Below, piece after piece: positions 7,757-15,867 of a DNA stretch of 64,000 nt (positions are counted from its first letter, which is position 1; each line of letters opens with the position of its first letter). The DNA is from Deinococcus roseus (lineage in GTDB: Bacteria > Deinococcota > Deinococci > Deinococcales > Deinococcaceae), in assembly GCF_014646895.1 (NCBI RefSeq), contig NZ_BMOD01000002.1, positions 473,248 through 537,247 of the forward strand, written 5' to 3'. The translations under genes and the position numbers were made by a program. Under the pieces are notes generated by a model. The model was not told where the DNA came from. It worked only from the letters and a program-made list of their open reading frames with translations, and did no database searches.

Positions 7757-8464
7757 TCAAATCACCCGGCGGTCCTGGTTTTCGGCCAGCACACCCCGGG
7801 TGTATTTCTGTTCCAGAAAGTTCAGGATGCGGGTCAGCAGGAAGGTGAGCACAAAATACACCACAGCCAGAACCGCGTAAGTCTCGAACTGGCGGTAAGT
7901 GGCCCCGATGATCAGGCTTCCCTGCCGGAACAGTTCCGTGATGGTGACGGCACTGGCCAGACTGCTGCCCAGAATCAGGGAGATGAATTCGTTGCCCAGC
8001 GCAGGCAAAATGAACATCATCGCCTGGGGCAGAATGATGGACTGCAGGGTTTGCAGGTTGCTGAGGCCCAGACTTCTGGATGCCTCGATCTGGCCTCTGG
8101 GAATGCTCTGCAGCCCTCCCCGGATGATCTCCGAAACATAAGCCGCAGAATAAAGCCCCAGAGCCAGCACAGCTGCCGGAAAAGCATCCAGAAAAATGCC
8201 CAGGGTGGGAAGCCCGTAGTACACCACACCCAGTTGCACAATCAATGGAATGCCCCGCACAAAAGTCACGTACAGCCTGCCCAGCTGGGACAGCACCGGG
8301 AGACGCCAGAGTTCAGACACCGCAATCAACAGTCCGAACACCAGACCCACCCCCAGTGCACTCAGGCTGACTTTCAGGGTCATGACCGTGGCGGTGAGCA
8401 GCAAAGCAGGCCGGTCTCCTTCAAAGACCGACCTGAAGCCCTCCAGCACTTCTGACAGGGCCAC
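7757..8464 (-). CDS. amino-acid ABC transporter permease, HisM/GlnP type
   Basis: This 235-residue protein has about five membrane helices and the cytoplasmic EAA loop (EASRSLGLSNLQTL, then ILPQA) that contacts the ATPase. YVTFVRGIPLIVQL and SAAYVSEIIRGGLQSIPRGQ are typical of the polar amino-acid uptake family. Its GTG start at 8464 directly follows the TAA of the upstream esterase gene, so translation is probably coupled. No ATPase or binding-protein gene is adjacent, so the partners must be encoded elsewhere or shared. Confidence 0.85.
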   Translation of the reverse strand: MALSEVLEGFRSVFEGDRPALLLTATVMTLKVSLSALGVGLVFGLLIAVSELWRLPVLSQLGRLYVTFVRGIPLIVQLGVVYYGLPTLGIFLDAFPAAVLALGLYSAAYVSEIIRGGLQSIPRGQIEASRSLGLSNLQTLQSIILPQAMMFILPALGNEFISLILGSSLASAVTITELFRQGSLIIGATYRQFETYAVLAVVYFVLTFLLTRILNFLEQKYTRGVLAENQDRRVI

Positions 8465-9478
8465 TTACACCCCCAGAATGTACAGCATGGCTTCCGGGAT
8501 GGCATTCCTCCAGGTCACCCAGTTGTGCCCACTGTGGTACTCGCGGTACTGGTGGGGAACCTTGAGGTCCTGCATCAGGGCGGCCATCTTGCGGTTCACA
8601 CTGCAGAGCCATTCGATGGTTCCAGTGTCCATGGAGATCCTTAAATGCAGGGGTGGATGTTCTTTCAGGTGGTCCAGCAACCAGGGGTGGGCCTCGTAGG
8701 CATCGAAGTCCTCACGTCCAGGTTCGGCCAGGAAGGCTCCCGAGTGGGTGACCACATGCTGGAACACCTCCGGGTGCTTGCTGGTGGTGTACAGGCTGAT
8801 CAGGCCCCCCAGAGAGGCCCCCCACATGCCGCGTCCCTCTGCATCGGTCCTGACAGAATACGTGGATTCAATCAGGGGGAAAACTTCAGTGCTGAGGAAA
8901 GTGTAGTAATCATCGTTCAGGTAATACTCAATGGTGCGGTCATTGGGTTCCAGAAACACGAACACTGCAGGCTGAATTTTCTGCTCTGCAATCAGGAGGT
9001 CCGCAATTTCTCCCAGCCTTCCGGTTCTGAAAAATGCCACCCCATCCTGCACGTAAAACACCGGGTATTTCTGGCTGGCATCGTAGCCAGGAGGGGTGTA
9101 CACGTAAGCCCTGCGGGTTCCCAAAAACACCGTGCCTTCCCAGGTGTGCCGGTGCACCTCGCCTTTTGGCACGTCTTTCTTGCTGTTCATCAGTTTCAGG
9201 ACCCGGTGAAGCTCGTAGGTGCCCAGTTGAATGGCCCTGGGGTAATTCCACCAGGGGTTCAGGCTTTTCTGGGGGTTGTCGGGGTCGGCAAAAGGCTTGC
9301 CGTCCTCCCCGATCCAGGCGTACTCCACCCAGCTGTTTCTGGGCAATTCCAGCTCAATGTACGGGGCATCCAGGGGCACAGGCGCACTGCGGTGCCAATC
9401 GTTGAAATCTCCGGTGAGGGCCACAGCACCCACTGGAGGCAGGAAACGGACTTTCTGACCATGCACTTCAAATGCCAT
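8465..9478 (-). CDS. alpha/beta-hydrolase esterase with N-terminal E-set domain
   Basis: The 337-residue protein resembles the enterochelin-esterase-like family. An N-terminal immunoglobulin-like/CBM48-type segment (ALTGDFNDWHRSAPVPL, about 18-90) precedes the hydrolase domain. The nucleophile elbow is GMWGASLGG (Ser), preceded by DDYYTFLSTEVFPLIE; the catalytic His sits in YHSGHNWVTW. No signal peptide, so it should be cytoplasmic. Relatives hydrolyse ferric-siderophore esters or short acyl esters. It shares an operon with an amino-acid permease, an odd pairing. The substrate is unknown. Confidence 0.82.
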   Translation of the reverse strand: MAFEVHGQKVRFLPPVGAVALTGDFNDWHRSAPVPLDAPYIELELPRNSWVEYAWIGEDGKPFADPDNPQKSLNPWWNYPRAIQLGTYELHRVLKLMNSKKDVPKGEVHRHTWEGTVFLGTRRAYVYTPPGYDASQKYPVFYVQDGVAFFRTGRLGEIADLLIAEQKIQPAVFVFLEPNDRTIEYYLNDDYYTFLSTEVFPLIESTYSVRTDAEGRGMWGASLGGLISLYTTSKHPEVFQHVVTHSGAFLAEPGREDFDAYEAHPWLLDHLKEHPPLHLRISMDTGTIEWLCSVNRKMAALMQDLKVPHQYREYHSGHNWVTWRNAIPEAMLYILGV

Positions 9479-9528
9479 AACAGGCAGTTTAACAGCTGTC
9501 TGGATTCAGGTTTACGGGTCATGCACGT

Positions 9529-10002
9529 TTACAAATAATCAAAAAATCGGTCCCACCATGTAAAACGGTAACCTTCTGGAATGGGTAAAACTCCGTCATA
9601 TATGGCATTTTGAAGACTTGTCTCTTCCACATAAAAGAATCCATGATCCTGCGCAATTTGAATGGCGAATTTCAGGGTTTCAGAAGGCTGAGGATCAAAC
9701 AGGGTGTGGCTTTCCTGAGGCTGCCAGCCCCACGTGGTAAACAAATGATCAAAACAGGAAAACCGCATTCCATATTTCCAGGCACCCATTGCCAGAAGGA
9801 TCTCAGCAGCAAAAGTAGAATCCTGTCCATGGTGAACATCTACAGTCAGACCCAGAGAGGTTTCAATTTCAGCAGCACATTTTTTGATTTTGTCCAGCAA
9901 ACATTTGTACGCTTCCAGGTCAAAACCCAGAGGATATTCCCAATCCTGTAAGTTGGATTTTGCATCTGCTGCCCGAAGTTTCTGGTCAAGTTCTGCATCC
10001 AT
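9529..10002 (-). CDS. hypothetical protein
   Basis: A 157-residue soluble protein that I do not recognise. It is rich in aromatic residues near its end (GYRFTWWDRFFDYL), with a central AAEILLAMGAWKYGMRFSCF segment, and has no signal peptide or membrane helix. It lies 30 nt behind the Re-citrate-synthase-like gene on the same strand with GAGGAGG between them, so co-transcription is likely. An ATG at 10011 (MGAW) is an alternative start. Its place suggests a link with the citrate synthase locus, but nothing in the sequence gives a role. Confidence 0.6.
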   Translation of the reverse strand: MDAELDQKLRAADAKSNLQDWEYPLGFDLEAYKCLLDKIKKCAAEIETSLGLTVDVHHGQDSTFAAEILLAMGAWKYGMRFSCFDHLFTTWGWQPQESHTLFDPQPSETLKFAIQIAQDHGFFYVEETSLQNAIYDGVLPIPEGYRFTWWDRFFDYL

Positions 10003-10032
10003 GCCCCCATGATGGCAGGTTCCTGAACCTCC

Positions 10033-11322
10033 TCAAACCCCCACTTTGTGGTCCAGCCTTCCCTCGATTTCTTCCCATTCAATGGCAGTCTGGCGGCCTG
10101 CAGCAAATTCCTGATCCACCCATGCGGCCAGTTTCAAGAGGGCAGGATCGGTTTTGGAAAGTTCCATCCCGAGGTGCTGTTTGACCACAAAAATCAGTCC
10201 TGCAAGGCCTGACTCTTTGGTGATGGAGACTTCCAGAGGGCGACCCAGGAGTTTGGGAACATCAAACGGAGCGTACATCCACCAGAATTTGTTGAGGCCA
10301 TCTGCGTGGATGCCTGCACGGGTGCGGTGGGCATCTTTGCCATACAGGGGGTATTTGGCGGGCAACTCCTGGCCCATGGCGGCATAAAAATCCACCAGGG
10401 CATTGAGGGCTGTGAAATCGGGTTTTTCCTGAAAGCACCCCATCCCGATGAGGTGCAACAGGATGCCTTCCAGCGGGGCATTTCCGGTGCGTTCTCCCTT
10501 GCCCAGCAAGGTTCCGTTGATGGCTGCACATCCGGCCATCAATGCTGCAAGGGAATTTGCCACCGCCAGATGGGTGTCGTTGTGGGGATGAAATTCCAGC
10601 TGTTCTGCCTCAAGTCCCAGGCCACGCATGGCTTTGATGAGGGCTGGCACGGATCTGGGGGCCTGCACATTTTCCAGAGGCAAACCCAATCCCATGGTGT
10701 CACACACCCGGAATTTTGGCTGAATCTGGTAACGGCTGGCCAATTCCTGCACCTGGCCAATGAATTCCAGCATGAAGGAGAGGTCTGCACGGGTGGCATC
10801 TTCCAGATGGAGTCTGGGGCGGATGCCTGCGTCTAGGACCATTTCCACGGCTTCCAGGTAGGTCCGGGCAGCCTGGGATCGGCCTCCGGGCGTGAACTTG
10901 TGAAAGGTGTGGTAATCCGAGATGGAGGCCAGCATCCCGGTTTCCTGGATGCCCAGGGACTGGACCAGGCCCACGTCTTTTCTGCTGGCCCGGATCCAGG
11001 TGGTGGGTTCGATGGGTGCGCCACCCTGGTGCCTTTCCAGTGCACCCTGCAGCATCTGCAAATCTGCATCTCTGTACACAAAGAATTCGGCCTGACGGAT
11101 GGCCCCACTCTGCCCGGTGAACTGGCACATCAGGTCATAAATCTTCAGGCCTTGCTGGGGGTTGAGCGGCAACCCGCCTTGCTGTCCGTCCCGGTGGGTG
11201 GTTTCGGTGGTCCAGACCTGGGCAGGCAGGTTGCTGGGTGGAGCTGTCCAGCGGTATTGCGGGAAGCTGTCCTGCGGAAAAGTTTCCGGGAAGTATTCGG
11301 GAGAAGCTTCAGGTGTGGTCAT
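10033..11322 (-). CDS. HMGL-family enzyme, Re-citrate synthase-like
   Basis: The 429 residues form a DRE-TIM metallolyase barrel. Signatures are TTETTHRDGQQGG, IRQAEFFVYRDAD, TTWIRASRKD, IQETGMLASISDYH, PRLHLEDATRAD, RVCDTMG, LEFHPHND (metal-binding His-x-His-Asn), GKGERTGNAPLEG and TRAGIHADGLNK. From memory these segments follow the Re-citrate synthase of Clostridium kluyveri more closely than 2-isopropylmalate or homocitrate synthases, so I infer acetyl-CoA plus oxaloacetate to citrate. This needs assay; homocitrate or citramalate synthesis remains possible. Promoter TTGACA-N17-TAGTTT lies 5 nt before the ATG. It is divergent from an HTH-citrate synthase. Confidence 0.75.
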   Translation of the reverse strand: MTTPEASPEYFPETFPQDSFPQYRWTAPPSNLPAQVWTTETTHRDGQQGGLPLNPQQGLKIYDLMCQFTGQSGAIRQAEFFVYRDADLQMLQGALERHQGGAPIEPTTWIRASRKDVGLVQSLGIQETGMLASISDYHTFHKFTPGGRSQAARTYLEAVEMVLDAGIRPRLHLEDATRADLSFMLEFIGQVQELASRYQIQPKFRVCDTMGLGLPLENVQAPRSVPALIKAMRGLGLEAEQLEFHPHNDTHLAVANSLAALMAGCAAINGTLLGKGERTGNAPLEGILLHLIGMGCFQEKPDFTALNALVDFYAAMGQELPAKYPLYGKDAHRTRAGIHADGLNKFWWMYAPFDVPKLLGRPLEVSITKESGLAGLIFVVKQHLGMELSKTDPALLKLAAWVDQEFAAGRQTAIEWEEIEGRLDHKVGV

Positions 11323-11327
11323 GCCTT

Positions 11328-11356
11328 AAACTAGATCTGTTGATTTATATTGTCAA
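11328..11356 (-). promoter_or_regulatory. leaderless promoter of the Re-citrate synthase-like gene
   Basis: TTGACA (11351-11356), a 17-bp spacer and TAGTTT (11328-11333) on the minus strand; the ATG at 11322 follows 5 nt later. The -35 box is consensus. Confidence 0.7.
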
Positions 11357-11358
11357 TC

Positions 11359-11374
11359 TTGATTCATCAATCAA
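11359..11374. promoter_or_regulatory. palindromic operator candidate between divergent citrate synthase genes
   Basis: TTGATT-catc-AATCAA is a perfect 6+6 inverted repeat. It abuts the minus-strand -35 box and lies just upstream of the plus-strand -10 box, where a divergently encoded regulator would be expected to bind. Confidence 0.5.
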
Positions 11375-11386
11375 TGTGTTTTGCCG

Positions 11387-11392
11387 TATACT
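11387..11392 (+). promoter_or_regulatory. -10 box of the HTH-citrate synthase gene
   Basis: TATACT ends 6 nt before the ATG at 11399, implying a leaderless transcript. No good -35 lies at 16-18 bp, which would suit a regulated promoter. Confidence 0.55.
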
Positions 11393-11398
11393 CTGGGC

Positions 11399-12601
11399 AT
11401 GTCCAGCACCCTCAGTGCAGAAGAAGCCGCCCAGCTGCTTGGAATTTCCAGGGCCACCCTCTACAGTTATGTTTCCAGAGGGATGATCCGCTCTGTGGAG
11501 CAGTCCAGCAAAACCCGCGAAAAGCGCTACCTGAAAGAGGACCTTGATGCCCTGCTGCAACACAAGGAACAGCGCAAAAATCCTGCCGAGGTGGTCAAAA
11601 GCGCTTTGCACTGGGGCAGTCCCGTGCTGGACACCAGCATTTCCCTGATCGAGCAAGGGAAATTGTTTTACCGGGGCATGGAGGCCACCGGACTGGCAGC
11701 CACCCGCTCTTTTGAAGAAGTGGCTGCGTTGCTGTGGACAGGTGATTTCACTCCGTTCCCCGCAATTCGGCCTCTCCTGATGGAAGATGGCCTGCTGGAA
11801 CAGTTTAAAAAACTGCCCATCCTGAGCAGGTACCAGGGGGTGCTGCTGCATGCCCAGAGTCAGGATCTGAGCGCTCTGGACCTGAAACCTGCCAGTTTGC
11901 TGAAAACAGGCCGCAACATTCTGGCTGTCCTTGGCTGGGCCACCACAGGGCAAGCTTCTGAAGGCAGCATGGCAGAACAACTCAGCCTGTTCTGGACTGG
12001 AAAACAGGACACTGCTCTCCTGATCAATCAGGCCCTGGTCCTGTGTGCAGAGCACGAACTGAACATCTCTGCGTTCACCGTGCGCTGTGCGGTGTCTGCA
12101 GGGACGGATCTGTATGCCTCCATCATCACAGGTCTGTCTTCTTTGCAGGGCCGCAAACATGGAGGAATGGTGCCCAGGGTGGACCGCTTTTTGCAGGATT
12201 GCCTGAGGGACGGTACCAGGCAATCCGTGCAGCACACCCTTTTAAGAGGAGAAAGCATTCCTGGATTTCAGCAACCCCTTTATCCATCAGGAGATCCCAG
12301 AGGCAAATTCATGCTGGAACAGCTGCAGCAGCACCTCCTGGACCCGGCCCTGCAAACGGTCATGCAGGAGTTGTTGCCCCTGATGCACCAGGAGTTCGAT
12401 GGGCACCCCACCATCGACTGGGCCCTTGCCTTGCTGGCCCGCCATCTGGGCCATCCTGTTCAGGCAGGGCTGGCATTGTTTGCACTGGGACGCACCACAG
12501 GCTGGATTGCCCATGCCCTGGAGCAATCCCAGGATGCGCGGCTGATCCGCCCCAGGGCCAGTTATGTGGGACCTGTCCCTCAAACCTCAAACCCGGATTG
12601 A
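11399..12601 (+). CDS. HTH domain fused to a citrate synthase-like domain; catalytic His missing
   Basis: The 400-residue protein begins with a MerR/excisionase-type winged helix (residues 1-60: AEEAAQLLGISRATLYSYVS, then TREKRYLKEDLDALL), followed by a citrate synthase fold from about 75. The CoA/oxaloacetate motif KHGG (His254) and the Asp in TIDWALALLARHLG (Asp340) are kept. The second catalytic His, normally in GFGHxxY, is replaced: here it reads GFQQPLYPSGDPRG, with Gln292 at the His position. I infer loss or strong reduction of catalysis and a regulatory, ligand-sensing role. The start is the ATG 6 nt after TATACT; an upstream in-frame TTG at 11381 would overlap the promoter. Confidence 0.82.
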   Translation: MSSTLSAEEAAQLLGISRATLYSYVSRGMIRSVEQSSKTREKRYLKEDLDALLQHKEQRKNPAEVVKSALHWGSPVLDTSISLIEQGKLFYRGMEATGLAATRSFEEVAALLWTGDFTPFPAIRPLLMEDGLLEQFKKLPILSRYQGVLLHAQSQDLSALDLKPASLLKTGRNILAVLGWATTGQASEGSMAEQLSLFWTGKQDTALLINQALVLCAEHELNISAFTVRCAVSAGTDLYASIITGLSSLQGRKHGGMVPRVDRFLQDCLRDGTRQSVQHTLLRGESIPGFQQPLYPSGDPRGKFMLEQLQQHLLDPALQTVMQELLPLMHQEFDGHPTIDWALALLARHLGHPVQAGLALFALGRTTGWIAHALEQSQDARLIRPRASYVGPVPQTSNPD

Positions 12602-12626
12602 ACATCTGACAATTCTGGCATATGAT
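12598..12626 (+). promoter_or_regulatory. promoter of the VOC gene
   Basis: TTGAAC (12598-12603), a 17-bp spacer and TATGAT (12621-12626). The -35 overlaps the stop codon of the preceding gene. This promoter gives a leadered message with AAGGAG before the ATG. Confidence 0.65.
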
Positions 12627-12655
12627 TTATGTTGAAAGCATAAAAAGGAGCACCC

Positions 12656-13039
12656 ATGAAAATCCAACTGAGCAGTGTGCTGGTCAGCGATCAGGAAAAA
12701 GCCCTGCAGTTCTACACCCATATCCTGGGCTTCGTGAAACACATGGACCTTCCCATGGGAGAGGCCCGCTGGCTGACTGTGGTCTCCCCCGAAGGACCCC
12801 AGGACATTCAACTGGTGCTGGAACCCAATTTCAACCCTGCGGGTGCCACCTATCAGAAGGCCCTCTTTGATCAGGGCATTCCTGCCACTGCATTTGCCGT
12901 TTCAGACATTGAAGCCGAACACCAGCGTCTGGTGCAGCAAGGGGTCACATTCAAACTGCCACCCACCCACACGGGTGGTCCGGTCATTGCTGTTCTGGAT
13001 GACACCTGCGGGAATTACATTCAGATTTATCAGGTGTGA
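12656..13039 (+). CDS. VOC/glyoxalase-family protein
   Basis: This 127-residue protein is a two-module vicinal-oxygen-chelate fold. Module 1 contains KALQFYTHILGFVKHMD and module 2 FAVSDIEAEHQRLVQQGVTF, ending with VLDDTCGNYIQIYQ, the usual C-terminal metal-ligand strand. It has the size and spacing of the glyoxalase/bleomycin-resistance/dioxygenase superfamily. No neighbour suggests a substrate. Unlike many genes here it has a true ribosome site (AAGGAG, 6 nt before the ATG) and its own promoter. Convergent with dusB. Confidence 0.82.
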   Translation: MKIQLSSVLVSDQEKALQFYTHILGFVKHMDLPMGEARWLTVVSPEGPQDIQLVLEPNFNPAGATYQKALFDQGIPATAFAVSDIEAEHQRLVQQGVTFKLPPTHTGGPVIAVLDDTCGNYIQIYQV

Positions 13040-13081
13040 GTTTAAAGAGGTGCTTGGAGGGGCCTTGTTGGGGCCTCGCCC

Positions 13082-13266
13082 TTTGCCGAGAGCCCAGGGC
13101 CGAGGGCAAAAAAACTGGATTGTCAGGTGTTTCGAGAGGGTTTCTGGGAAAGAAATCTTTTTTCAGCAGGCTTTTTCTGAGCATCAAACTTTTCATGATG
13201 ACTTTCCGACAATAGCCAGGAAGCCCTTTGCTCTTTGCACTCGGCTCTCGGCACTCAGCCCTCGAC
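13082..13266. repeat. low-complexity inverted-arm island A
   Basis: Left arm tttgccgagagcccagggcc continuing to about 13110, and a right arm (13222-13264) with TTTGCACTCGGCTCTCGGC, are imperfect inverted complements separated by about 110 bp of non-coding sequence. It lies between two convergent genes. The same GAGAGCC/GAGGGC words recur at 18585, 47547 and 55778. Confidence 0.55.
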
Positions 13267-13271
13267 TGCCC

Positions 13272-14285
13272 TCAATTTCCCTTCGCAATCTCGAAGCCAC
13301 CCAGCCCACCCAGCACCCCCTTCACATCCTCCACAGTGCCGACCTGTTGCAAGGCGGGTTTCAACTCTGGATGGTGGGGAAAATACTGCCAGAGCACTTT
13401 TCTGAGCTGCCGGATGCCTGTGTGCTCTCCATACCAGAGGGCATTGAGTTCGGCATGCTGAATGGCGAACTGGCATCTTTCCTGCAAGGTGGGCTCTGCT
13501 TTTCCCTGCACCAGCGAGAAAATCCAGGGGTTTCCCACAGCACCCCGGCCCACCATCACCCCGGCCACACCGAGTTGCAGGCGTTCCTGAAACTCCTGCG
13601 CGGTCTTCACGTCGCCCGAACCAATCACAGGAATTTGCAGGGTGTGGGCCACCTCTGCCACCGTGTCCCAGTCTGCATGGCCCTCGTAACGCTGGGCACT
13701 GGTGCGGCCATGCACGGCGATCAAATCTGCTCCTGCTTCCTGCAAGCCCAGTGCAATTTCCAGCGCGTGGTTGCTGTCCCAGCCGATGCGCATCTTGGCA
13801 CTGATGGGCAGGGTGGTGGCTTTTTTCATGGCAGACACCAGCGAGAAAGCCACTTCCGGGGTTTGCAAAAGGCAGGCCCCTCCCCTGCCTTTCATCTTGG
13901 GGACCGGGCAACCCATGTTCAGGTCAAGGGCTGCAGGGGCATAATCCTGTTCGATGATCCGGGAAGCATCTGACAGCACTTCAGGGTCAGCACCAAAGAG
14001 CTGCAGCACCAGACCTTCTTCTCCTGGATAGGGTTTTCCCAGTTCAAGGGTGCGCTCTCCGCCCTCCAGGACCCCCTGGGCGCTCATCATTTCACTGACG
14101 GCCCAGGCAGCCCCGCAGGACCTTGCAAGTTTTCGGAAAGGTGCGTCCGTGTATCCTGCCATTGGAGCCAGCATTCCCCGAGACAGCTTCAGGCGGTCTG
14201 CATAAAAATGCAGACCACTGGAAGTTTTTGTTGCCATGCTTTGGGTTGCCGTGTCGGGGGTCAGAACATCCATCTGTTCCACCAT
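13272..14285 (-). CDS. dusB: tRNA-dihydrouridine synthase, DusB type
   Basis: FMN enzyme that reduces uridine to dihydrouridine in tRNA. The TIM barrel begins at RGMLAPMAGYTDAPFR; substrate and flavin signatures are LNMGCPVPKMKGRGGACLL (with the proposed catalytic Cys), ISAKMRIGWD, IAVHGRT, PVIGSGDVKT and GVMVGRGAVGNPW. A small helical C-terminal domain follows. About 45 residues precede the first conserved barrel strand, so internal ATGs at residues 5 or 17 could be the real start; I keep the longest frame at 14285. No partner gene is co-directional. Confidence 0.88.
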   Translation of the reverse strand: MVEQMDVLTPDTATQSMATKTSSGLHFYADRLKLSRGMLAPMAGYTDAPFRKLARSCGAAWAVSEMMSAQGVLEGGERTLELGKPYPGEEGLVLQLFGADPEVLSDASRIIEQDYAPAALDLNMGCPVPKMKGRGGACLLQTPEVAFSLVSAMKKATTLPISAKMRIGWDSNHALEIALGLQEAGADLIAVHGRTSAQRYEGHADWDTVAEVAHTLQIPVIGSGDVKTAQEFQERLQLGVAGVMVGRGAVGNPWIFSLVQGKAEPTLQERCQFAIQHAELNALWYGEHTGIRQLRKVLWQYFPHHPELKPALQQVGTVEDVKGVLGGLGGFEIAKGN

Positions 14286-14475
14286 GACACAGGCAGGTGA
14301 GAGGGGATTGTGGGTCTGTCCAGCTTTCTGTGTGCAGCAACCGACGCAGCAAATCCAGCAGGCAGGGCTGCAAATTCATCTGCAGCCTCACCCCCAGAGC
14401 GCCACCCGGCAACTAAGCAAGCGGGAACGGGCATGAACAAATGGTCATATACTGTAAGAGCGGTAGGAGGTCCAT

Positions 14476-14949
14476 GTGCTGACATTTAGAGAAGTCACTC
14501 CCCAGGACGCAGAGCGTGTCCATCAACTTTATCTGGCTTCTCCGCATTATTTTGGTCTGATCGGCACCCACATCCCCAACCTCACCGAGGTGGAACGGGA
14601 AGTGTACCTGGCAGCGCTGGACCCCAGACGAACCCTTGTCTTTTTATGCAATGGCGAACAGGAACTGGGGTATCTGGATTACAAGATGGATTACCCACAG
14701 GCTGGCGATGTCACCATCAATTTGCTTCTGCTCACCGAAAAGAACCAGAGCAAGGGCTATGGTCGGGATGCTGTGCGCACCCTGGAAGCCCAGCTGAAAA
14801 CCAGCACCCGCGCCAAACGCATTCTGGCCAGCGTGTATGGTCAGAACCCGCAGGCCGTGCGGTTCTGGAAAAACCTGGGGTACACTTTTGCCATAGACGC
14901 CCGTCCCATCATGGAATGGTACGCCAAACCACTGGAAGTGACTGCTTAA
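14476..14949 (+). CDS. GNAT-family N-acetyltransferase
   Basis: The protein has 157 residues. The acetyl-CoA pyrophosphate loop is NQSKGYGRDAVRTLEAQL, and the C-terminal NPQAVRFWKNLGYTF is the usual last GNAT segment. The start is GTG at 14476: TAGGAGGT lies 4-6 nt upstream, whereas the overlapping ATG at 14474 meets a stop after two codons. It precedes argB by about 60 bp on the same strand and may share its transcript. Context would allow an amino-acid N-acetyltransferase feeding ArgB, but nothing specific to NAG synthase is visible. Confidence 0.78.
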   Translation: MLTFREVTPQDAERVHQLYLASPHYFGLIGTHIPNLTEVEREVYLAALDPRRTLVFLCNGEQELGYLDYKMDYPQAGDVTINLLLLTEKNQSKGYGRDAVRTLEAQLKTSTRAKRILASVYGQNPQAVRFWKNLGYTFAIDARPIMEWYAKPLEVTA

Positions 14950-15011
14950 GCCAGGTTAAAACAAGCTTGCAACAAACAACTGAACCCCCATCCCACAGGA
15001 GACATCAAACC

Positions 15012-15764
15012 ATGATTGTCATCAAATATGGCGGGAACGCCATGAAATCGCTGGAACTCAGACGGGCCATCACCCAGGAAATCAGCACCCTGCGCTCCCA
15101 TCTGGACGTGGTGATTGTGCACGGGGGTGGGCCTGTGATCGAACAGAACCTGCAGGCCCGCAACATCACCAGTGAATTCAAACGGGGTTTGCGCGTCACC
15201 ACCCCAGAAATCATGGATGTCACCGAGCAGGCCCTCACCCGCCTGTCCAAGGAGCTCTCCCAGGACCTCGAAAATGCCATTGGCCTCAGTGGCCGGGACA
15301 TGGAATTGCTGGTCGGTCAGACCATCGCAGAGGACCTGGGCCGGGCTGGACGCATCAACACCGTCAACACCGATCTGCTGCGCAAACTGCTGGGTGCAGG
15401 CATCACCCCGGTGATCGCCTGTGTGGGCATCGATGAAAACGGCGAAGCCCTCAATGTGAATGCAGACTGGGCCGCCGGGGCCGTTGCTGGAGCTTTAAAC
15501 GCCCCCATCCTCTACCTCACCGATGTGGACGGCGTGTACACCAATTACCCCGACCCGGCCAGCCTTGCCCCACAACTGACCCGTGCAGACATCGAGAAAG
15601 GCATTCAGGACGGCTGGATTGCCGGGGGCATGATCCCCAAAGTGGAGGCAGCCCTGCACGCCCTGGACAAAGGCGCTCCAAGTGCCACCATCAGCTCTGG
15701 GATGCGTGCTGATGTGCTGGTGGAGGCGGTCTTCGGGCAGAGCGGCACGAAGATTGTTCCCTGA
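15012..15764 (+). CDS. argB: acetylglutamate kinase
   Basis: Phosphorylates N-acetyl-L-glutamate in arginine synthesis. The 250-residue amino-acid-kinase fold shows IKYGGNAM, VIVHGGGPVIEQNL, NVNADWAAGAVAGAL, LYLTDVDGVY and GGMIPKVEAALHAL. Length is at the short end for ArgB. The RxTD segment that usually follows the glycine loop reads RVTTPEIMD. In Deinococcota a paralogue (LysZ) serves lysine synthesis through LysW; I favour ArgB because the carboxylate-binding pattern looks ArgB-like, with moderate certainty. CAGGAG stands 7 nt before the ATG. The downstream neighbour is tRNA-Gln with its own promoter. Confidence 0.85.
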   Translation: MIVIKYGGNAMKSLELRRAITQEISTLRSHLDVVIVHGGGPVIEQNLQARNITSEFKRGLRVTTPEIMDVTEQALTRLSKELSQDLENAIGLSGRDMELLVGQTIAEDLGRAGRINTVNTDLLRKLLGAGITPVIACVGIDENGEALNVNADWAAGAVAGALNAPILYLTDVDGVYTNYPDPASLAPQLTRADIEKGIQDGWIAGGMIPKVEAALHALDKGAPSATISSGMRADVLVEAVFGQSGTKIVP

Positions 15765-15808
15765 GTGTTTTGCCTCCTGCCCGTCTTTTTGCTCCAGGGC
15801 AGGGGGGC

Positions 15809-15837
15809 TTGACGGATTCCAGAACTCACGATATACT
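15809..15837 (+). promoter_or_regulatory. promoter of tRNA-Gln
   Basis: TTGACG (15809-15814), a 17-bp spacer and TATACT (15832-15837), about 30 nt before the tRNA. Confidence 0.75.
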
Positions 15838-15867
15838 TCTACGCGTCCTGTAGGAACTCTTCGGTAC

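Noticed and set aside
15012..15764. argB gene read as the lysine-pathway kinase LysZ
   Set aside because: No LysW or other lys genes nearby; motifs look more ArgB-like, though this is not decisive.
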